DNA from: Nocardioides terrae
Lineage (GTDB): Bacteria > Actinomycetota > Actinomycetes > Propionibacteriales > Nocardioidaceae
Direction of reading: 5' to 3'
DNA: 64,000 nucleotides
Assembly: GCF_900112345.1 (NCBI RefSeq)
Contig: NZ_FOLB01000004.1
Span: forward strand, 186,001-250,000
Position 1 is the stretch's first letter. Each line of letters opens with the position of its first letter. The notes under the pieces are model-generated. The model was not told the origin of the DNA, did no database searches, and saw only the letters and a program-made list of their open reading frames with translations. The translations under genes and the position numbers were made by a program. Below, one piece after another: positions 16,694 through 26,133 of the stretch.

Positions 16694-16711
16694 CTCACCC
16701 GCAGGGGTGAG
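16694..16711 (+). terminator. Possible hairpin terminator of the LuxR gene
   Basis: CTCACCC-GCAG-GGGTGAG forms a 7-bp stem with a 4-base loop about 100 bp after the LuxR gene. It lacks a T-run. The rest of the 202-bp gap (16593-16794) shows other short palindromes (CGGGTGACCCG at 16655-16665) but no gene. Confidence 0.35.
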
Positions 16712-16794
16712 CGGTTTCGGTGCAGGGGCCACCCCCAAGGACCAATTGACCCGCACGATGGTTGAGCGCCTCTCGGGCCGGGGACATCGACGGC

Positions 16795-17595
16795 ATGACC
16801 ATCACGGCGACTCTTCACCACGACGTGCCGCGCGAGACCCGCCGGCGTGAGACCACTCGACTCTTCGACGAGGCGTCGACGGCGGCTCGCGGCAACAGGA
16901 AGCGCGACGACCTCATCGAGCAGGTCATCCTCGTCAACACCGGTGTCGCCCGCTCCATCGCCCGCCGGTACGTCGGCCGGGGCATCCCGCTCGAGGACCT
17001 CGAGCAGGTCGCCTACCTGGCCCTGGTCCGGGCCGCCCGGAAGTTCGACGGCGACAAGGCGGAGGACTTCCTGACCTACGCCGTCCCGACCATCCGCGGC
17101 GAGATCAAGCGCCACTTCCGCGACCTCGGCTGGACCGTGCGCCCGCCGCGCCGCATCCAGGAGCTGCAGACCAGCGTGCTCCGGGTCCGCGAGACGCTGC
17201 GCGACGCCCGCGGCCGGGTCCCGTCGGCCGCCGAGATCGCCGCGGAGCTCGGCGTCGCCGAGAGCGACGTCGTCGAGGCGCTGACCGCCGAGGGCTGCTT
17301 CACGCCGCTCTCCCTCGACGCGCCGGTCGCCTCCGGCGAGCCGGACGCCGCGAGCTTGGGCGACCTGCTGCCGGACTTCGACTCCGACCTCACCGCCGCC
17401 GAGGCCCGCGCCCTGCTGGCGCCCGCCCTGAGCCGGCTCACCGAGCGCGAGCAGCTCATCGTCCGTCTCCGCTTCGTCGAGGACCTCACGCAGGCCGAGA
17501 TCGGCGAGCGGATCGGCGTGACCCAGATGCAGGTCTCCCGGCTGCTCGGCGGGATCCTCGGCAAGCTGCGCGAGTCGATCGAGCCCGCCGCCTGA
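16795..17595 (+). CDS. SigB/SigF/SigG-subfamily RNA polymerase sigma factor
   Basis: A 266-residue group 3 sigma-70 factor. Region 2 is clear (VARSIARRYVGRGIPLEDLEQVAYLALVRAARKFD, split by a helix break), with the -10 recognition segment AVPTIRGEIKRHFRD at about residues 97-111. Region 3 follows, then region 4 with LTEREQLIVRLRF and the helix-turn-helix LTQAEIGERIGVTQMQVSRL near residues 232-251. Such factors control general stress and developmental genes in actinomycetes and are usually held by anti-sigma proteins; none is adjacent here. An in-frame TTG at 16762 would add 11 residues; ATG 16795 is preferred. A strong terminator follows. Confidence 0.9.
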   Translation: MTITATLHHDVPRETRRRETTRLFDEASTAARGNRKRDDLIEQVILVNTGVARSIARRYVGRGIPLEDLEQVAYLALVRAARKFDGDKAEDFLTYAVPTIRGEIKRHFRDLGWTVRPPRRIQELQTSVLRVRETLRDARGRVPSAAEIAAELGVAESDVVEALTAEGCFTPLSLDAPVASGEPDAASLGDLLPDFDSDLTAAEARALLAPALSRLTEREQLIVRLRFVEDLTQAEIGERIGVTQMQVSRLLGGILGKLRESIEPAA

Positions 17596-17607
17596 GACAC
17601 CGACGCC

Positions 17608-17639
17608 ACGCCCCTCCTGCAGACCTGCAGGAGGGGCGT
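17608..17639 (+). terminator. Strong hairpin terminator after sigma factor gene
   Basis: ACGCCCCTCCTGCAG and its exact complement CTGCAGGAGGGGCGT are separated by two bases, giving a stem of about 13 bp with a small loop. It sits 12 bp past the stop codon and between convergent transcription units, so it may also serve mqo. Confidence 0.75.
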
Positions 17640-17714
17640 CGTCGTCTCCGGGCCGACGGCTGACCCGGTCCCGGCGCCAACGGTCACCCGCGCCGGATAG
17701 AACCCGGGCAGGGG

Positions 17715-19223
17715 TCAGGCCGAGCGCGCCTGCGACGGCGCGGCAGGGCTCGCGAGCCGCAGGGCCGCGGCCGTGCTGACCAGGACCTCCTGCGCCTTCA
17801 CCGGGTCGTCGGCCAGGTGCTGGCCGTGGCTGGGGATGATCTGGTCGAGCGCGGGCTGCCATGCCTCCCAGCGGTCGGCGAAGCAGCGCTCGAGCAGCTG
17901 CAGCATGATCGGCGCCGCGGTCGAGGCGCCCGGGGACGCGCCGAGCAGGCCGGCGATGGTGCCGTCAGCACCGGTGATCACCTCGGTGCCGAACTGCAGG
18001 ACCCCATCGGGTCTGATGACCTGGACGCGCTGGCCGGCGGTGATCTTCTCCCAGTCGGCCGGGTCGGCCTCGGGATAGAAGTCGAGGAGATCCATGAACT
18101 TCGTCTTCGGCCGGGCGATCAGCTGCTGGATCAGGTAGATCGTGAGGCCGATGTTGGTCAGGCCGGCCTTGAGCATCGGCCACAGGTTGTGCAGCCGGAT
18201 CGAGGCGAACAGGTCGAAGAAGGACCCGAACTTCAGGAAGCGGGGGCTCCAGCCGGCGTACGGCCCGAACATCAGCGCCTGCTTGCCGTCGACGAAGCGG
18301 GTGTCGAGGTGGGGCACCGACATCGGCGGCGCGCCGACGGCGGCCTTGCCGTAGACCTTGGCTTGGTGCCGGGAGACGATCTCCGGCTTGGTGGTGCGGA
18401 GGAACTCACCCGAGACGGGGAAGCCGCCGAAGCCACGGATCTCCGGGATCTTGGCGCCCTGCAGCAGGCGCAGCGCGAAGCCGCCGGCGCCGACGAAGAC
18501 GAAGCGGGCCGTGTAGGAGAACTGCTCGCCGGTGCCGACCCGGCGGCCGGTGATCTCCCACAGCCCGTCGGCGTTCTTCCTGACCTTGCGCACCTCCGAG
18601 CCGAGCTCGAGGGCGGCGCCGCGCTCGACCAGCGAGTCGGTCAGGAGCTCGGTGAGGCGACCGAAGTCGACGTCGGAGCCGGCGTCGGTGAAGGTCGCCG
18701 CGATCGGGACGGACAGGTCGCGACCCTCGACCAGGTGCGGCGCCCACTGGCCGATCACCTGCGGGTCCTCGCTGTAGTGCATGCCGGCGAACAGCGGGTG
18801 GCTGCTCAGAGCCTCGTAGCGCTTGCGCAGGTAGACGACGTTGTCCGCGCCCCACACGAAGCTCATGTGCGGGATCGGGTTGATGAAGGCCGACGGGTCC
18901 GGGATGCGGCCGCTCTCGACCAGGAAGGACCACAGCTGGCGCGAGATCTGGAACTGCTCGTTGACCACGACGGCCTTGGAGATGTCGATCGTGCCGTCGG
19001 CGTCCAGGGGCGTGTAGTTGAGCTCGCACAGGGCGGAGTGGCCGGTGCCGGCGTTGTTCCACGGCCCCGAGCTCTCCTGGGAGAGCGTGTCGAGACGCTC
19101 GAGCACCTTGATGTTCCAGCCCGGCTCCAGCTCCTGGAGGAGAGTGCCGAGGGTGGCGCTCATGATGCCGCCGCCGATGAGAACAGCGTCGATAGGTGTC
19201 TCCACCCTCCATGTATGCGTCAT
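17715..19223 (-). CDS. mqo: Malate:quinone oxidoreductase
   Basis: A 502-residue FAD enzyme of the usual length for Mqo. The N-terminus shows DAVLIGGGIMSATLGTLL (dinucleotide-binding fold), then SSGPWNNAGTGHSALCELNY, which is characteristic of the family; the C-terminal region has LGASPGASTAAPIM. It oxidises malate to oxaloacetate and passes electrons to the quinone pool at the membrane, serving the TCA cycle that receives succinyl-CoA and oxaloacetate from the nearby catabolic genes. The open frame extends far upstream, but ATG 19223 gives the conserved start and has GGCGGAG in front of it. Confidence 0.96.
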   Translation of the reverse strand: MTHTWRVETPIDAVLIGGGIMSATLGTLLQELEPGWNIKVLERLDTLSQESSGPWNNAGTGHSALCELNYTPLDADGTIDISKAVVVNEQFQISRQLWSFLVESGRIPDPSAFINPIPHMSFVWGADNVVYLRKRYEALSSHPLFAGMHYSEDPQVIGQWAPHLVEGRDLSVPIAATFTDAGSDVDFGRLTELLTDSLVERGAALELGSEVRKVRKNADGLWEITGRRVGTGEQFSYTARFVFVGAGGFALRLLQGAKIPEIRGFGGFPVSGEFLRTTKPEIVSRHQAKVYGKAAVGAPPMSVPHLDTRFVDGKQALMFGPYAGWSPRFLKFGSFFDLFASIRLHNLWPMLKAGLTNIGLTIYLIQQLIARPKTKFMDLLDFYPEADPADWEKITAGQRVQVIRPDGVLQFGTEVITGADGTIAGLLGASPGASTAAPIMLQLLERCFADRWEAWQPALDQIIPSHGQHLADDPVKAQEVLVSTAAALRLASPAAPSQARSA

Positions 19224-19356
19224 CGCCGCACTCCGCCGCAAATCGGGTGGCCCGACGACGACGGGTTTGTGTCCCACGTCATAAACGACCCGGCCACCAG
19301 GTGAGCCGATCTCCCCGGCTCTGTAACCCGCGTCACACAGATGGTAGAGATGCCCC

Positions 19357-20982
19357 ATGGAGTCGTACGCCGCCGGAGAGACCGACACCCCGCTCCTCGA
19401 GGAGACCATCGGGTCCAACTTCGAGCGGACCGCCGCGGCGTACGCCGACCGGGAGGCGCTCGTCGAGGTCGGCTCCGGCCGTCGCTGGACCTGGAAGCAG
19501 CTCGACGACTCGGTCAACTGGCTGGCCCGCGGCCTGCTGGCCGCCGGGATCCGCAAGGGCGACCGGGTCGGCATCTGGGCGCCGAACTGCGCCGAGTGGA
19601 CGATCGTGCAGTACGCCACCGCCAAGATCGGAGCCATCCTGGTCAACGTCAACCCGGCCTACCGCACCCACGAGTTCGCCTACGTCGCCAACCAGAGCGG
19701 CATGCGGCTGCTGATGGCGGCGAGCAGCTTCAAGTCGAGCGACTACCGGGCGATGATCCGCGAGACGGCCGACCAGTGCCCGACCCTCGAGCGGGTGGTC
19801 TACATCGACACCGACGGCTGGCGGGCGCTCAACGACGAGGGCCGGGAGCTGCCGCCGCGGGCCGTACCCGAGCGGATGTCGACGCTCGACCCGTTCGACC
19901 CGATCAACATCCAGTACACGTCGGGGACGACCGGCTTCCCCAAGGGCGCCACGCTCAGCCACCGCAACATCCTCAACAACGGCTACTTCGTCACCGAGAT
20001 GATCGGGCTCACCGAGGAGGACCGGCTCTGCATCCCGGTGCCCTTCTACCACTGCTTCGGCATGGTGATGGCCAACCTCGGCTGCACGACCCACGGTGCC
20101 ACGATGGTCATCCCGGGTCCGGGCTTCGACCCCGCCGGCACGCTGCAGGCGGTGCAGGACGAGCGCTGCACGGCGGTCTACGGCGTCCCGACGATGTTCA
20201 TCGCCGAGCAGAACCTGCCCAACTTCTCGTCCTACGACCTCTCCTCGCTGCGCACCGGGATCATGGCCGGCGCGATCTGCCCGGTGGAGGTGATGAAGCA
20301 CTGCGTCGACGACATGCACATGGGGGAGGTCTCGATCGCCTACGGCATGACCGAGACCGCACCCGTCTCGTGCCAGACCCGCGTCGACGACGACCTCGAG
20401 CGCCGCACCTCGACCATCGGGCGGGCCGCCCCGCATGTCGAGATCAAGATCATCGACCCGACGACCGGGAGGACGGTGCCGCGCGGCGAGCCGGGCGAGT
20501 TCTGCACCCGCGGCTACTCGGTGATGCTCGGCTACTGGGACGACCCCGAGAAGACCGCCGAAGCGATCGACGACGACGGCTGGATGCACACCGGTGACCT
20601 CGCCGTCATGCGCGAGGACGGCTACTGCAACATCGTCGGCCGGATCAAGGACATGGTGATCCGCGGCGGCGAGAACGTCTACCCGCGCGAGGTCGAGGAG
20701 TTCCTCTACACCCATCCCGACGTGGAGGACGTCCAGGTGGTCGGCGTACCGGATGAGAAGTACGGCGAGGAGCTGTGCGCCTGGGTGCGGATGAAGGCCG
20801 GCGCGCAGCCGCTCGACGCCGACGCGGTCAGGGCGTTCGCCGAGGGCAGGCTGGCCCACTACAAGGTCCCGCGCTACGTGCTGGTCGTCGACGACTTCCC
20901 GATGACGGTGACCGGCAAGGTGCGCAAGGTCGAGATGCGGGAACGGTCCGCGGAGCTGTTGGGGCTCAGCGTCACGTCGTGA
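19357..20982 (+). CDS. Fatty-acyl-CoA ligase (AMP-forming), FadD-like
   Basis: A 541-residue ANL-superfamily enzyme. The phosphate-binding loop [14 protein letters not shown] is near residues 188-201, the adenylate motif AYGMTETAP near 329-337, the hinge [12 protein letters not shown] near 411-422, and the catalytic lysine in TGKVRKVEM near the C-terminus. It activates a medium- or long-chain carboxylic acid to the acyl-CoA via an acyl-AMP. The N-terminus ([18 protein letters not shown]) matches AMP-binding proteins annotated as fatty-acid ligases; an aromatic acid substrate cannot be excluded. Divergent from mqo and monocistronic, ending in a strong terminator. Confidence 0.88.
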   Translation: MESYAAGETDTPLLEETIGSNFERTAAAYADREALVEVGSGRRWTWKQLDDSVNWLARGLLAAGIRKGDRVGIWAPNCAEWTIVQYATAKIGAILVNVNPAYRTHEFAYVANQSGMRLLMAASSFKSSDYRAMIRETADQCPTLERVVYIDTDGWRALNDEGRELPPRAVPERMSTLDPFDPINIQYTSGTTGFPKGATLSHRNILNNGYFVTEMIGLTEEDRLCIPVPFYHCFGMVMANLGCTTHGATMVIPGPGFDPAGTLQAVQDERCTAVYGVPTMFIAEQNLPNFSSYDLSSLRTGIMAGAICPVEVMKHCVDDMHMGEVSIAYGMTETAPVSCQTRVDDDLERRTSTIGRAAPHVEIKIIDPTTGRTVPRGEPGEFCTRGYSVMLGYWDDPEKTAEAIDDDGWMHTGDLAVMREDGYCNIVGRIKDMVIRGGENVYPREVEEFLYTHPDVEDVQVVGVPDEKYGEELCAWVRMKAGAQPLDADAVRAFAEGRLAHYKVPRYVLVVDDFPMTVTGKVRKVEMRERSAELLGLSVTS

Positions 20983-21019
20983 CCTGCACCGACCCGGTCC
21001 GGACCAGGTCGGGTGACGC

Positions 21020-21059
21020 GGAACGTCCCGCCCCGTCGTACGACGGAGCGGGACGTTCC
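21020..21059. terminator. Bidirectional terminator between acyl-CoA ligase and M6 protease
   Basis: GGAACGTCCCGC (21020-21031) pairs exactly with GCGGGACGTTCC (21048-21059); inside lies a second palindrome, CCGTCGTACGACGG. It sits in the 91-bp gap between convergent genes and is followed by TTCTC. Confidence 0.85.
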
Positions 21060-21073
21060 TTCTCAGGCGGTGA

Positions 21074-23935
21074 TCACCGCACGCGCGGGGGCGTGATCGC
21101 GATCTGGGCCGAGGTGTTGTCCTTGGCCGCCTTCTTCACCGTGACGACCGTGCCGTAGCCGACGTGGTCGTCCTTCGGGTTGCCGCTGCCGAGCGGGACG
21201 CCGAGGCCGATGTCCTCGCCGAACAGGTCGGGCAGCAGCGTGCCGTTCTCGTCGGTGATCCGCACCGAGTAGGGCGCGTTGCCCACCGACGGCACCACCG
21301 CCGAGGCGTCCTGGTCGGCGAAGAACAGCGAGTCGTCCGCCGCGTGGTACTCGATGCCCGGGTACCAGCCCTGGTCGTCGGTGAACGACGCCACGGGCGC
21401 CTGCGCCGGGAACGAGGTGCAGAACTCCTTGGTCGGGTCGGCCCCCGTGATGCACTCCTTGAACGGGTACGTCGGGTGGAGGCCGAAGGCGATGTTGGAG
21501 GACTGCGGCCGCGACGGCAGGTTCTTCAGCGTCGTCGTGTCCGGTGTGGCCGAGGCGTTCCGTCGCAGCGGCCGGTTGTGGGCGTCCATGAGGAGCAGGC
21601 CGCCCTTCGGGCCGGTGCTGGGCAGGGCCGTGACGTTGGTCGTGACCAGGTTGGCGTCGCCGTAGGTCGTGTCCCGGTACCAGACCAGCATGCCGGGCGC
21701 GTTGTAGCGGAGCTTCTCGACCTTCCACGCCTCGTTGTCCGGCGGGCCGTAGGTGGTGTCGTAGGCGTAGTTCAGACCCTTGTCGAAGCCGTCGAGGTTG
21801 CGCCACTCGACCAGGTAGTACTGCGCCTGGACCGAGGTGCCTGAGTCGACGTGCCAGCCGGCGCCGGTGGTGTCGACGAACGTCGTCGTCTCCTGCGTCC
21901 AGCTCGGGTCGGTGGTCTCGACGTCGTCGCTCCACACAGTGGTGCCGCCGCTGGTGAGCGAGAAGTCGTCGGAGAACCAGCCGCGCTCCTGGAACGCCTC
22001 GTCGGTCGCGTAGCGCAGCCGCACCTGGACGGTCTGCCCGGCCCACGGCGACAGGTCGACGTTGAGGTGCTTCCATCCGTCCGTCGTACCGGTCAGCCCG
22101 TACTTCTTGTCACCGAAGTCGGTCATCCGGCCGTTGGGGTCGGCATAGTCGTCGGGCGTGGTGAGCACGGTGCCCGCGTCGTCGGTGACCTTCTGCTCGG
22201 TCCATGTCGTGCCGCCGTCGGTCGAGACCTCGACGAAGCCGAAGTCCCAGTCCTTCTCGATGACGTAGTCGGCCCAGAAGGAGAACGTCGCATCCGTCGG
22301 TACGTCGACCGTGCGGGTCAGCCGGGCGTCCGCCCAGGACTGGTCGGCGCCGGAGTACCACATCCCGCTGCCGCTGTGCGGCGTCGCGAGCGTGATCGTC
22401 TTGTCCGGCAGGTCGATCTTGACGCCGTCCTCGGTGCCCTTGAGCGGGCGCGAGGACTGGCCGACCTTGACCGTGCGCGGCTTGTCGCCCGGCTTCATCT
22501 CGACCGGGTCGGCCCAGCCGAGGACCCACTTGTCCCACAGGCCCATGTGCGTCGGCATCGACTGGAAGATCGGGCCGGAGTGGGAGCCGGAGTTCATCAG
22601 GTCCCAGAAGTCGATGTCGGACTCGCCTGCGCCGCTGGTGTCGTAGAGGTCCGGCAGACCGAGGTCGTGGCCGTACTCGTGGGCGAAGACACCGACGCCG
22701 GCGTTCTCCGGCTGGACGATGTAGTTGGACAGGTAGAGGTCGTGACCCGGGACCTTCGCGCCACCCGGGACCGACGAGGAGTGCGCCCAGATCGCGTAGG
22801 TGCCTTGGGCACCGCCGCCGCCGGACTTGTCCTCGCCTGCGTGGACGAGCACGACGTGGTCGATGACGCCGTCGGGTTCGTTGACGTTGCCGTCACCGTC
22901 GCGGTCGGACTGGTCCTCGACGTCGTAGTCCTCCCACGGGAAGTCGGGCTCGGCCGCAGCGAGCGCCGCGACGGCATCGACCGGGAGGCGGCTCGCGCCG
23001 TCGGGGTTGTCGGGGTGACCGTTCATGGTCTGGTAGGCGCCGGCGACCCAGTTGCCGTTCTCGTCCTGGTAGCAGCGCTGGGCGCCGTACCAGGCCTCGG
23101 AGTGGGGGACCGTGACCCACGGCGTGGCCGCGCCGCTGACCGTGTAGGCCTTGTGCGACATCTCCTCGTACATCTTCTTCATCGTGTAGCCGGAGATGTC
23201 GAAGCCGGGCTTGCCGTCGGGGCCCGTGAGGTCGGTCCGCACCCGCTCGGTGATGCCCTTGTCGGTGTAGAGCATGTCGTTGAAGTGCTTGCTGGAGAAG
23301 TCCGGCACCCACATCGTGTTGTTGTCCTTGAGCCCCAGCGTCGCGGGGTCCGGGATGCTGTTGTGCAGCGGCCCGTTCTGGACGTTGCCGAGCTTGCAGG
23401 TGCTCGAGCCCCAGTAGGTCGGGACGTACTGGTCGGAGAAGTCGTCGTCGGCCTGGTCGTTGAACTGGACCAGGATCGTCAGCAGCTTGGCCTGCTGGGT
23501 GGTCTTGGCCTGCTTGTAGCGCGAGGCCCGGATCTCCTTGGGGCTCTTGCCGGTCCTCAGCGACTGGGCCTCGATCTTGGCCAGGCCGCGCGCCGCCGCG
23601 GGGTTGCCCGACGCGAGCTTGCGGTCCAGCGCCTTCGACTTGGCCACGACCTTCGGGTCGGGCGCCTGCAGCGCCGCCCCGCCCTTGGCGTGGTGCACGA
23701 TCGTCCTGCCGTCCCTGGTCACCTCCACGTCGGAGCTGAGGTCGGGCTGGACGGCGGGCTCGGCGTAGTTCACGTAGTAGTCCGAGCTGGTGAAGGCGGG
23801 CGCCGCCGGCGTCGACGCGGCTGTGCCCGTCGCTTGGCCCGTCGCTGTGCCCGTCGTGGTGAACCCGGCGAGTGCCAGCGCGAGGACCGATGAGGTCCCC
23901 AACGCCACCCGCCGTGCGCGTGATCTGCTGTTCAT
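21074..23935 (-). CDS. Secreted immune inhibitor A-type metalloprotease (peptidase M6)
   Basis: A 953-residue exported protein. A Sec signal peptide covers about residues 1-36 (RARR, then a hydrophobic stretch ending in an Ala/Thr/Gly-rich region); no lipobox. A propeptide-like region with DYYVNYAEPAVQPDL follows. The zinc motif HEYGH is at residues 419-423 within GVGVFAHEYGHDLGLPDLYD, as in M6 peptidases such as immune inhibitor A and PrtV. The C-terminal half contains carbohydrate/MAM-like beta domains (WSDDVE and GWFSDDFSL). It should digest proteins outside the cell. ATG 23935 has GGGAG at 23943-23947; a GTG six bases upstream is less well placed. Monocistronic. Confidence 0.93.
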   Translation of the reverse strand: MNSRSRARRVALGTSSVLALALAGFTTTGTATGQATGTAASTPAAPAFTSSDYYVNYAEPAVQPDLSSDVEVTRDGRTIVHHAKGGAALQAPDPKVVAKSKALDRKLASGNPAAARGLAKIEAQSLRTGKSPKEIRASRYKQAKTTQQAKLLTILVQFNDQADDDFSDQYVPTYWGSSTCKLGNVQNGPLHNSIPDPATLGLKDNNTMWVPDFSSKHFNDMLYTDKGITERVRTDLTGPDGKPGFDISGYTMKKMYEEMSHKAYTVSGAATPWVTVPHSEAWYGAQRCYQDENGNWVAGAYQTMNGHPDNPDGASRLPVDAVAALAAAEPDFPWEDYDVEDQSDRDGDGNVNEPDGVIDHVVLVHAGEDKSGGGGAQGTYAIWAHSSSVPGGAKVPGHDLYLSNYIVQPENAGVGVFAHEYGHDLGLPDLYDTSGAGESDIDFWDLMNSGSHSGPIFQSMPTHMGLWDKWVLGWADPVEMKPGDKPRTVKVGQSSRPLKGTEDGVKIDLPDKTITLATPHSGSGMWYSGADQSWADARLTRTVDVPTDATFSFWADYVIEKDWDFGFVEVSTDGGTTWTEQKVTDDAGTVLTTPDDYADPNGRMTDFGDKKYGLTGTTDGWKHLNVDLSPWAGQTVQVRLRYATDEAFQERGWFSDDFSLTSGGTTVWSDDVETTDPSWTQETTTFVDTTGAGWHVDSGTSVQAQYYLVEWRNLDGFDKGLNYAYDTTYGPPDNEAWKVEKLRYNAPGMLVWYRDTTYGDANLVTTNVTALPSTGPKGGLLLMDAHNRPLRRNASATPDTTTLKNLPSRPQSSNIAFGLHPTYPFKECITGADPTKEFCTSFPAQAPVASFTDDQGWYPGIEYHAADDSLFFADQDASAVVPSVGNAPYSVRITDENGTLLPDLFGEDIGLGVPLGSGNPKDDHVGYGTVVTVKKAAKDNTSAQIAITPPRVR

Positions 23936-24078
23936 GCACACACTCCCGAAATGATTGCCGCCCGCAGGACGCGGAACGGCGCAGATTCGTCGGCCGAGAA
24001 GGCCGACTGCCGGGCATTCTGTGTGTTCGCTGTGGGTGAAGGGAAGGGTCTGCGCCGGGTTTTCTCTACGATCGGTCC

Positions 24079-25161
24079 GTGCCAGTGCTGAGCTCCGAAC
24101 GCCGTGCGTGGATCGACGAGGCCGTCCGACGGGTCGAGGCGGACGCCAACCGCAGCGCCGACACCCACCTGCACGTGCTCCCGCTGCCGGGGCCGTCGGA
24201 CGTGACGCTCTACCTCAAGGACGAGTCGGTGCACCCGACCGGCTCCCTGAAGCACCGGCTGGCCCGCTCGCTCTTCCTCTACGCGCTCTGCAACGGCTGG
24301 CTGCACGCCGGATCGACCGTCGTCGAGGCGTCGTCGGGGTCGACGGCGGTCTCGGAGGCCTACTTCGCCCGCCTCATCGGGCTGCCGTTCGTCGCCGTGA
24401 TGCCGCGCACGACCTCACCGGAGAAGGTCGCGCTGATCGAGTGGTACGGCGGCCGGTGCCACTTCGTCGATGCCGCCGGCCAGGTCTACGACGAGGCACG
24501 TCGCCTCGCGGCGGACTGCGACGGCCACTACATGGACCAGTTCACCTACGCCGAGCGGGCGACGGACTGGCGCGGCAACAACAACATCGCCGAGTCGATC
24601 TTCGACCAGATGCGGCGGGAGCCGCACCCGATACCGGCCTGGATCGTGGTGTCCGCCGGCACCGGCGGCACCTCGGCCACGATCGGCCGCTACCTGCACT
24701 ACCTGCGCCACCCGACCCGGCTGCTCGTCGCCGACCCCGAGGGGTCGGCCTTCCTCGACGGATGGGCCTCCGACACGTCCGATGCCACCGGCCCTGGCTC
24801 GCGGATCGAGGGCATCGGCCGCCCGCGGATCGAGCCGTCCTTCGTCGGCGGCGTCGTCGACGACATGCTCCGGGTGCCGGACGCCGCCTCGATCGCGACC
24901 ATGCGCTGGGTCACCGACCGGCTCGGCCGCCCGGTCGGCGGCTCGACCGGCACCAACGTCTGGGCCGCCCTGCAGGTGATGGCGCGGATGCGGGCAGACA
25001 ATGCGTCAGGCAGCGTCGTCACCCTGTTGTGCGACGCCGGGGACCGCTACTCCACCACCTACTACTCCGACGCGTGGGTGGGCGCCCAGGGGATCGACCT
25101 GGATCCCTACCGCCGGGCGCTGGCGGCGTACGACGAGTCGGGCGTGCTGCCGGCGGTCTAG
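24079..25161 (+). CDS. cds1: PLP-dependent L-cysteine desulfhydrase, Cds1-like
   Basis: A 360-residue fold-type II PLP enzyme. The PLP lysine is Lys58 in [10 protein letters not shown], followed by the phosphate-binding [14 protein letters not shown]. Long segments such as [15 protein letters not shown] and [16 protein letters not shown] correspond, as I recall them, to Mycobacterium tuberculosis Cds1 (Rv3684), which releases H2S, pyruvate and ammonia from cysteine. The GTG start is six bases after TACGAT (24067-24072), so a leaderless mRNA is likely; no ribosome site is visible. Cysteine synthase is the fold alternative, but this subgroup differs in the active-site loops. Confidence 0.85.
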   Translation: MPVLSSERRAWIDEAVRRVEADANRSADTHLHVLPLPGPSDVTLYLKDESVHPTGSLKHRLARSLFLYALCNGWLHAGSTVVEASSGSTAVSEAYFARLIGLPFVAVMPRTTSPEKVALIEWYGGRCHFVDAAGQVYDEARRLAADCDGHYMDQFTYAERATDWRGNNNIAESIFDQMRREPHPIPAWIVVSAGTGGTSATIGRYLHYLRHPTRLLVADPEGSAFLDGWASDTSDATGPGSRIEGIGRPRIEPSFVGGVVDDMLRVPDAASIATMRWVTDRLGRPVGGSTGTNVWAALQVMARMRADNASGSVVTLLCDAGDRYSTTYYSDAWVGAQGIDLDPYRRALAAYDESGVLPAV

Positions 25162-25235
25162 ACCGGTCGGCACCCATTTTCGCAGAACCACGCGCGCAGC
25201 ACCCACCGGTCCCGTTTCATGCAAGGAGGAAGGAG

Positions 25236-25264
25236 GGTCGTCCACCGGTGGGGGGTGGACGACC
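25236..25264. terminator. Bidirectional terminator between cds1 and methyltransferase gene
   Basis: GGTCGTCCACC (25236-25246) pairs with GGTGGACGACC (25254-25264) across a 7-base G-rich loop, and the stem can extend outward with wobble pairs; TTCT follows on the + strand. It lies in the 113-bp gap between convergent genes. Confidence 0.8.
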
Positions 25265-25274
25265 TTCTCCCGGA

Positions 25275-26117
25275 TCAGCCCCGGCCGAGGACGACGGTGC
25301 CGCCGATCTCGTCGTCGGTGTGCAGGCTCGGCAGCAGTCCGGCGTCCTCCATCAGCGCCGCCGTCGGCTCGGCCTGGCGTCTGCTCGTCTCGACCAGGAT
25401 CGCGCCGCCGGGCGCGAGCCGGCCGGCAGCGCCCGCGATCGCCCGGCGCTGGACGTCGAGCCCGTCGCGGCCGCCGTCGAGGGCGACGCGGTGCTCGTGG
25501 TCGCGGGCCTCGGGCGGCATCAGCGCGATCGCGTCGGTCGGGACGTAGGGAGCGTTCGCGAGGATCAGGTCGAACCGGAGGTCCGGGGGCAGCGGCTCGT
25601 AGAGGTCGCCGAGCAGGACCCGCTCGGGCGGCAGGTTGCGGCGCGCGCAGTCGACCGCGGCCGGGTCGACGTCGACCGCCCAGACGTCCACACCGGGTGC
25701 GTTCGCGGCGACCGCTGCCCCGATCGCGCCGGTGCCGCAGCCGAGGTCGAGGACGTGCCGATGGACCGGACGAAGTCCGGCCCCGCGCTCGGCCCCGCGC
25801 TCGGCCGCGCGCTGGGCGGCGGTCGCCGACGTCACCTCGTCCGGTCCATCGGGACGCAGCCGGGCGACGGCGAGGCGGACCATCAGCTCGGTCCTTCGGC
25901 GGGGCACGAACACTCCCGGCGCGCAGGCGACCCGCAGGCCGGCGAAGGACGCCCAGCCCAGGATCGTCTCGAGGGGCTCGCCGGCGAGGCGGCGTGCGAC
26001 CAGGGGCTCGAGGGAGGCGGGGGAGTCCGCGGCCTCGACGAGCAGGGCGGCCTCCTCCTCGGCGAAGACGCAGCCCGCGGCGCGCAGCCGGGCCACCAGC
26101 GAAGGGTCGGGGATCAT
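25275..26117 (-). CDS. HemK-like protein N5-glutamine methyltransferase homologue
   Basis: A 280-residue SAM-dependent methyltransferase. The N-terminal helical part (LVARLRAAGCVFAEEEAALL) and GWASFAGLRVACAPGVFVPR match PrmC/HemK-type enzymes that methylate the GGQ glutamine of release factors. SAM motif I is HVLDLGCGTGAIGAAVA. The catalytic NPPY of PrmC is NAPY here (LILANAPYVP), which marks an actinobacterial paralogue; a true prmC presumably lies elsewhere. An extra Ala/Glu/Arg-rich stretch just before motif I coincides with an inverted-repeat element (25758-25852). ATG 26117 was chosen; ATG 26135 would overlap the divergent gene start. Confidence 0.8.
   Translation of the reverse strand: MIPDPSLVARLRAAGCVFAEEEAALLVEAADSPASLEPLVARRLAGEPLETILGWASFAGLRVACAPGVFVPRRRTELMVRLAVARLRPDGPDEVTSATAAQRAAERGAERGAGLRPVHRHVLDLGCGTGAIGAAVAANAPGVDVWAVDVDPAAVDCARRNLPPERVLLGDLYEPLPPDLRFDLILANAPYVPTDAIALMPPEARDHEHRVALDGGRDGLDVQRRAIAGAAGRLAPGGAILVETSRRQAEPTAALMEDAGLLPSLHTDDEIGGTVVLGRG
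25758..25852. repeat. 95-bp inverted-repeat element inside the HemK-like gene
   Basis: A perfect 16-bp inverted repeat, CCGATGGACCGGACGA (25758-25773) and its complement (25837-25852), brackets 63 bp that include a tandem CCCCGCGCTCGG duplication (25781-25804). The element is in frame and encodes an Ala/Glu/Arg-rich insert directly before the SAM-binding motif. It could be a small palindromic mobile element domesticated as a linker, or a local duplication. Confidence 0.6.
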
Positions 26118-26133
26118 CGGGAAGGATGCTCCC

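Noticed and set aside
17715..19652. Extended mqo frame of 645 codons
   Set aside because: The upstream 143 codons have no family similarity; ATG 19223 with a ribosome site gives the normal Mqo length and N-terminus.
21851..23893. 680-codon plus-strand frame opposite the M6 protease
   Set aside because: Composition (runs of Val/Arg/Gly/Asp) is typical of an antisense shadow; the minus strand encodes a signal peptide and HEYGH protease.
24079..25161. Ordinary cysteine synthase CysK/CysM
   Set aside because: Active-site and surrounding segments match the Cds1 desulfhydrase group rather than CysK, and no cysE or sulfur-assimilation gene is adjacent.
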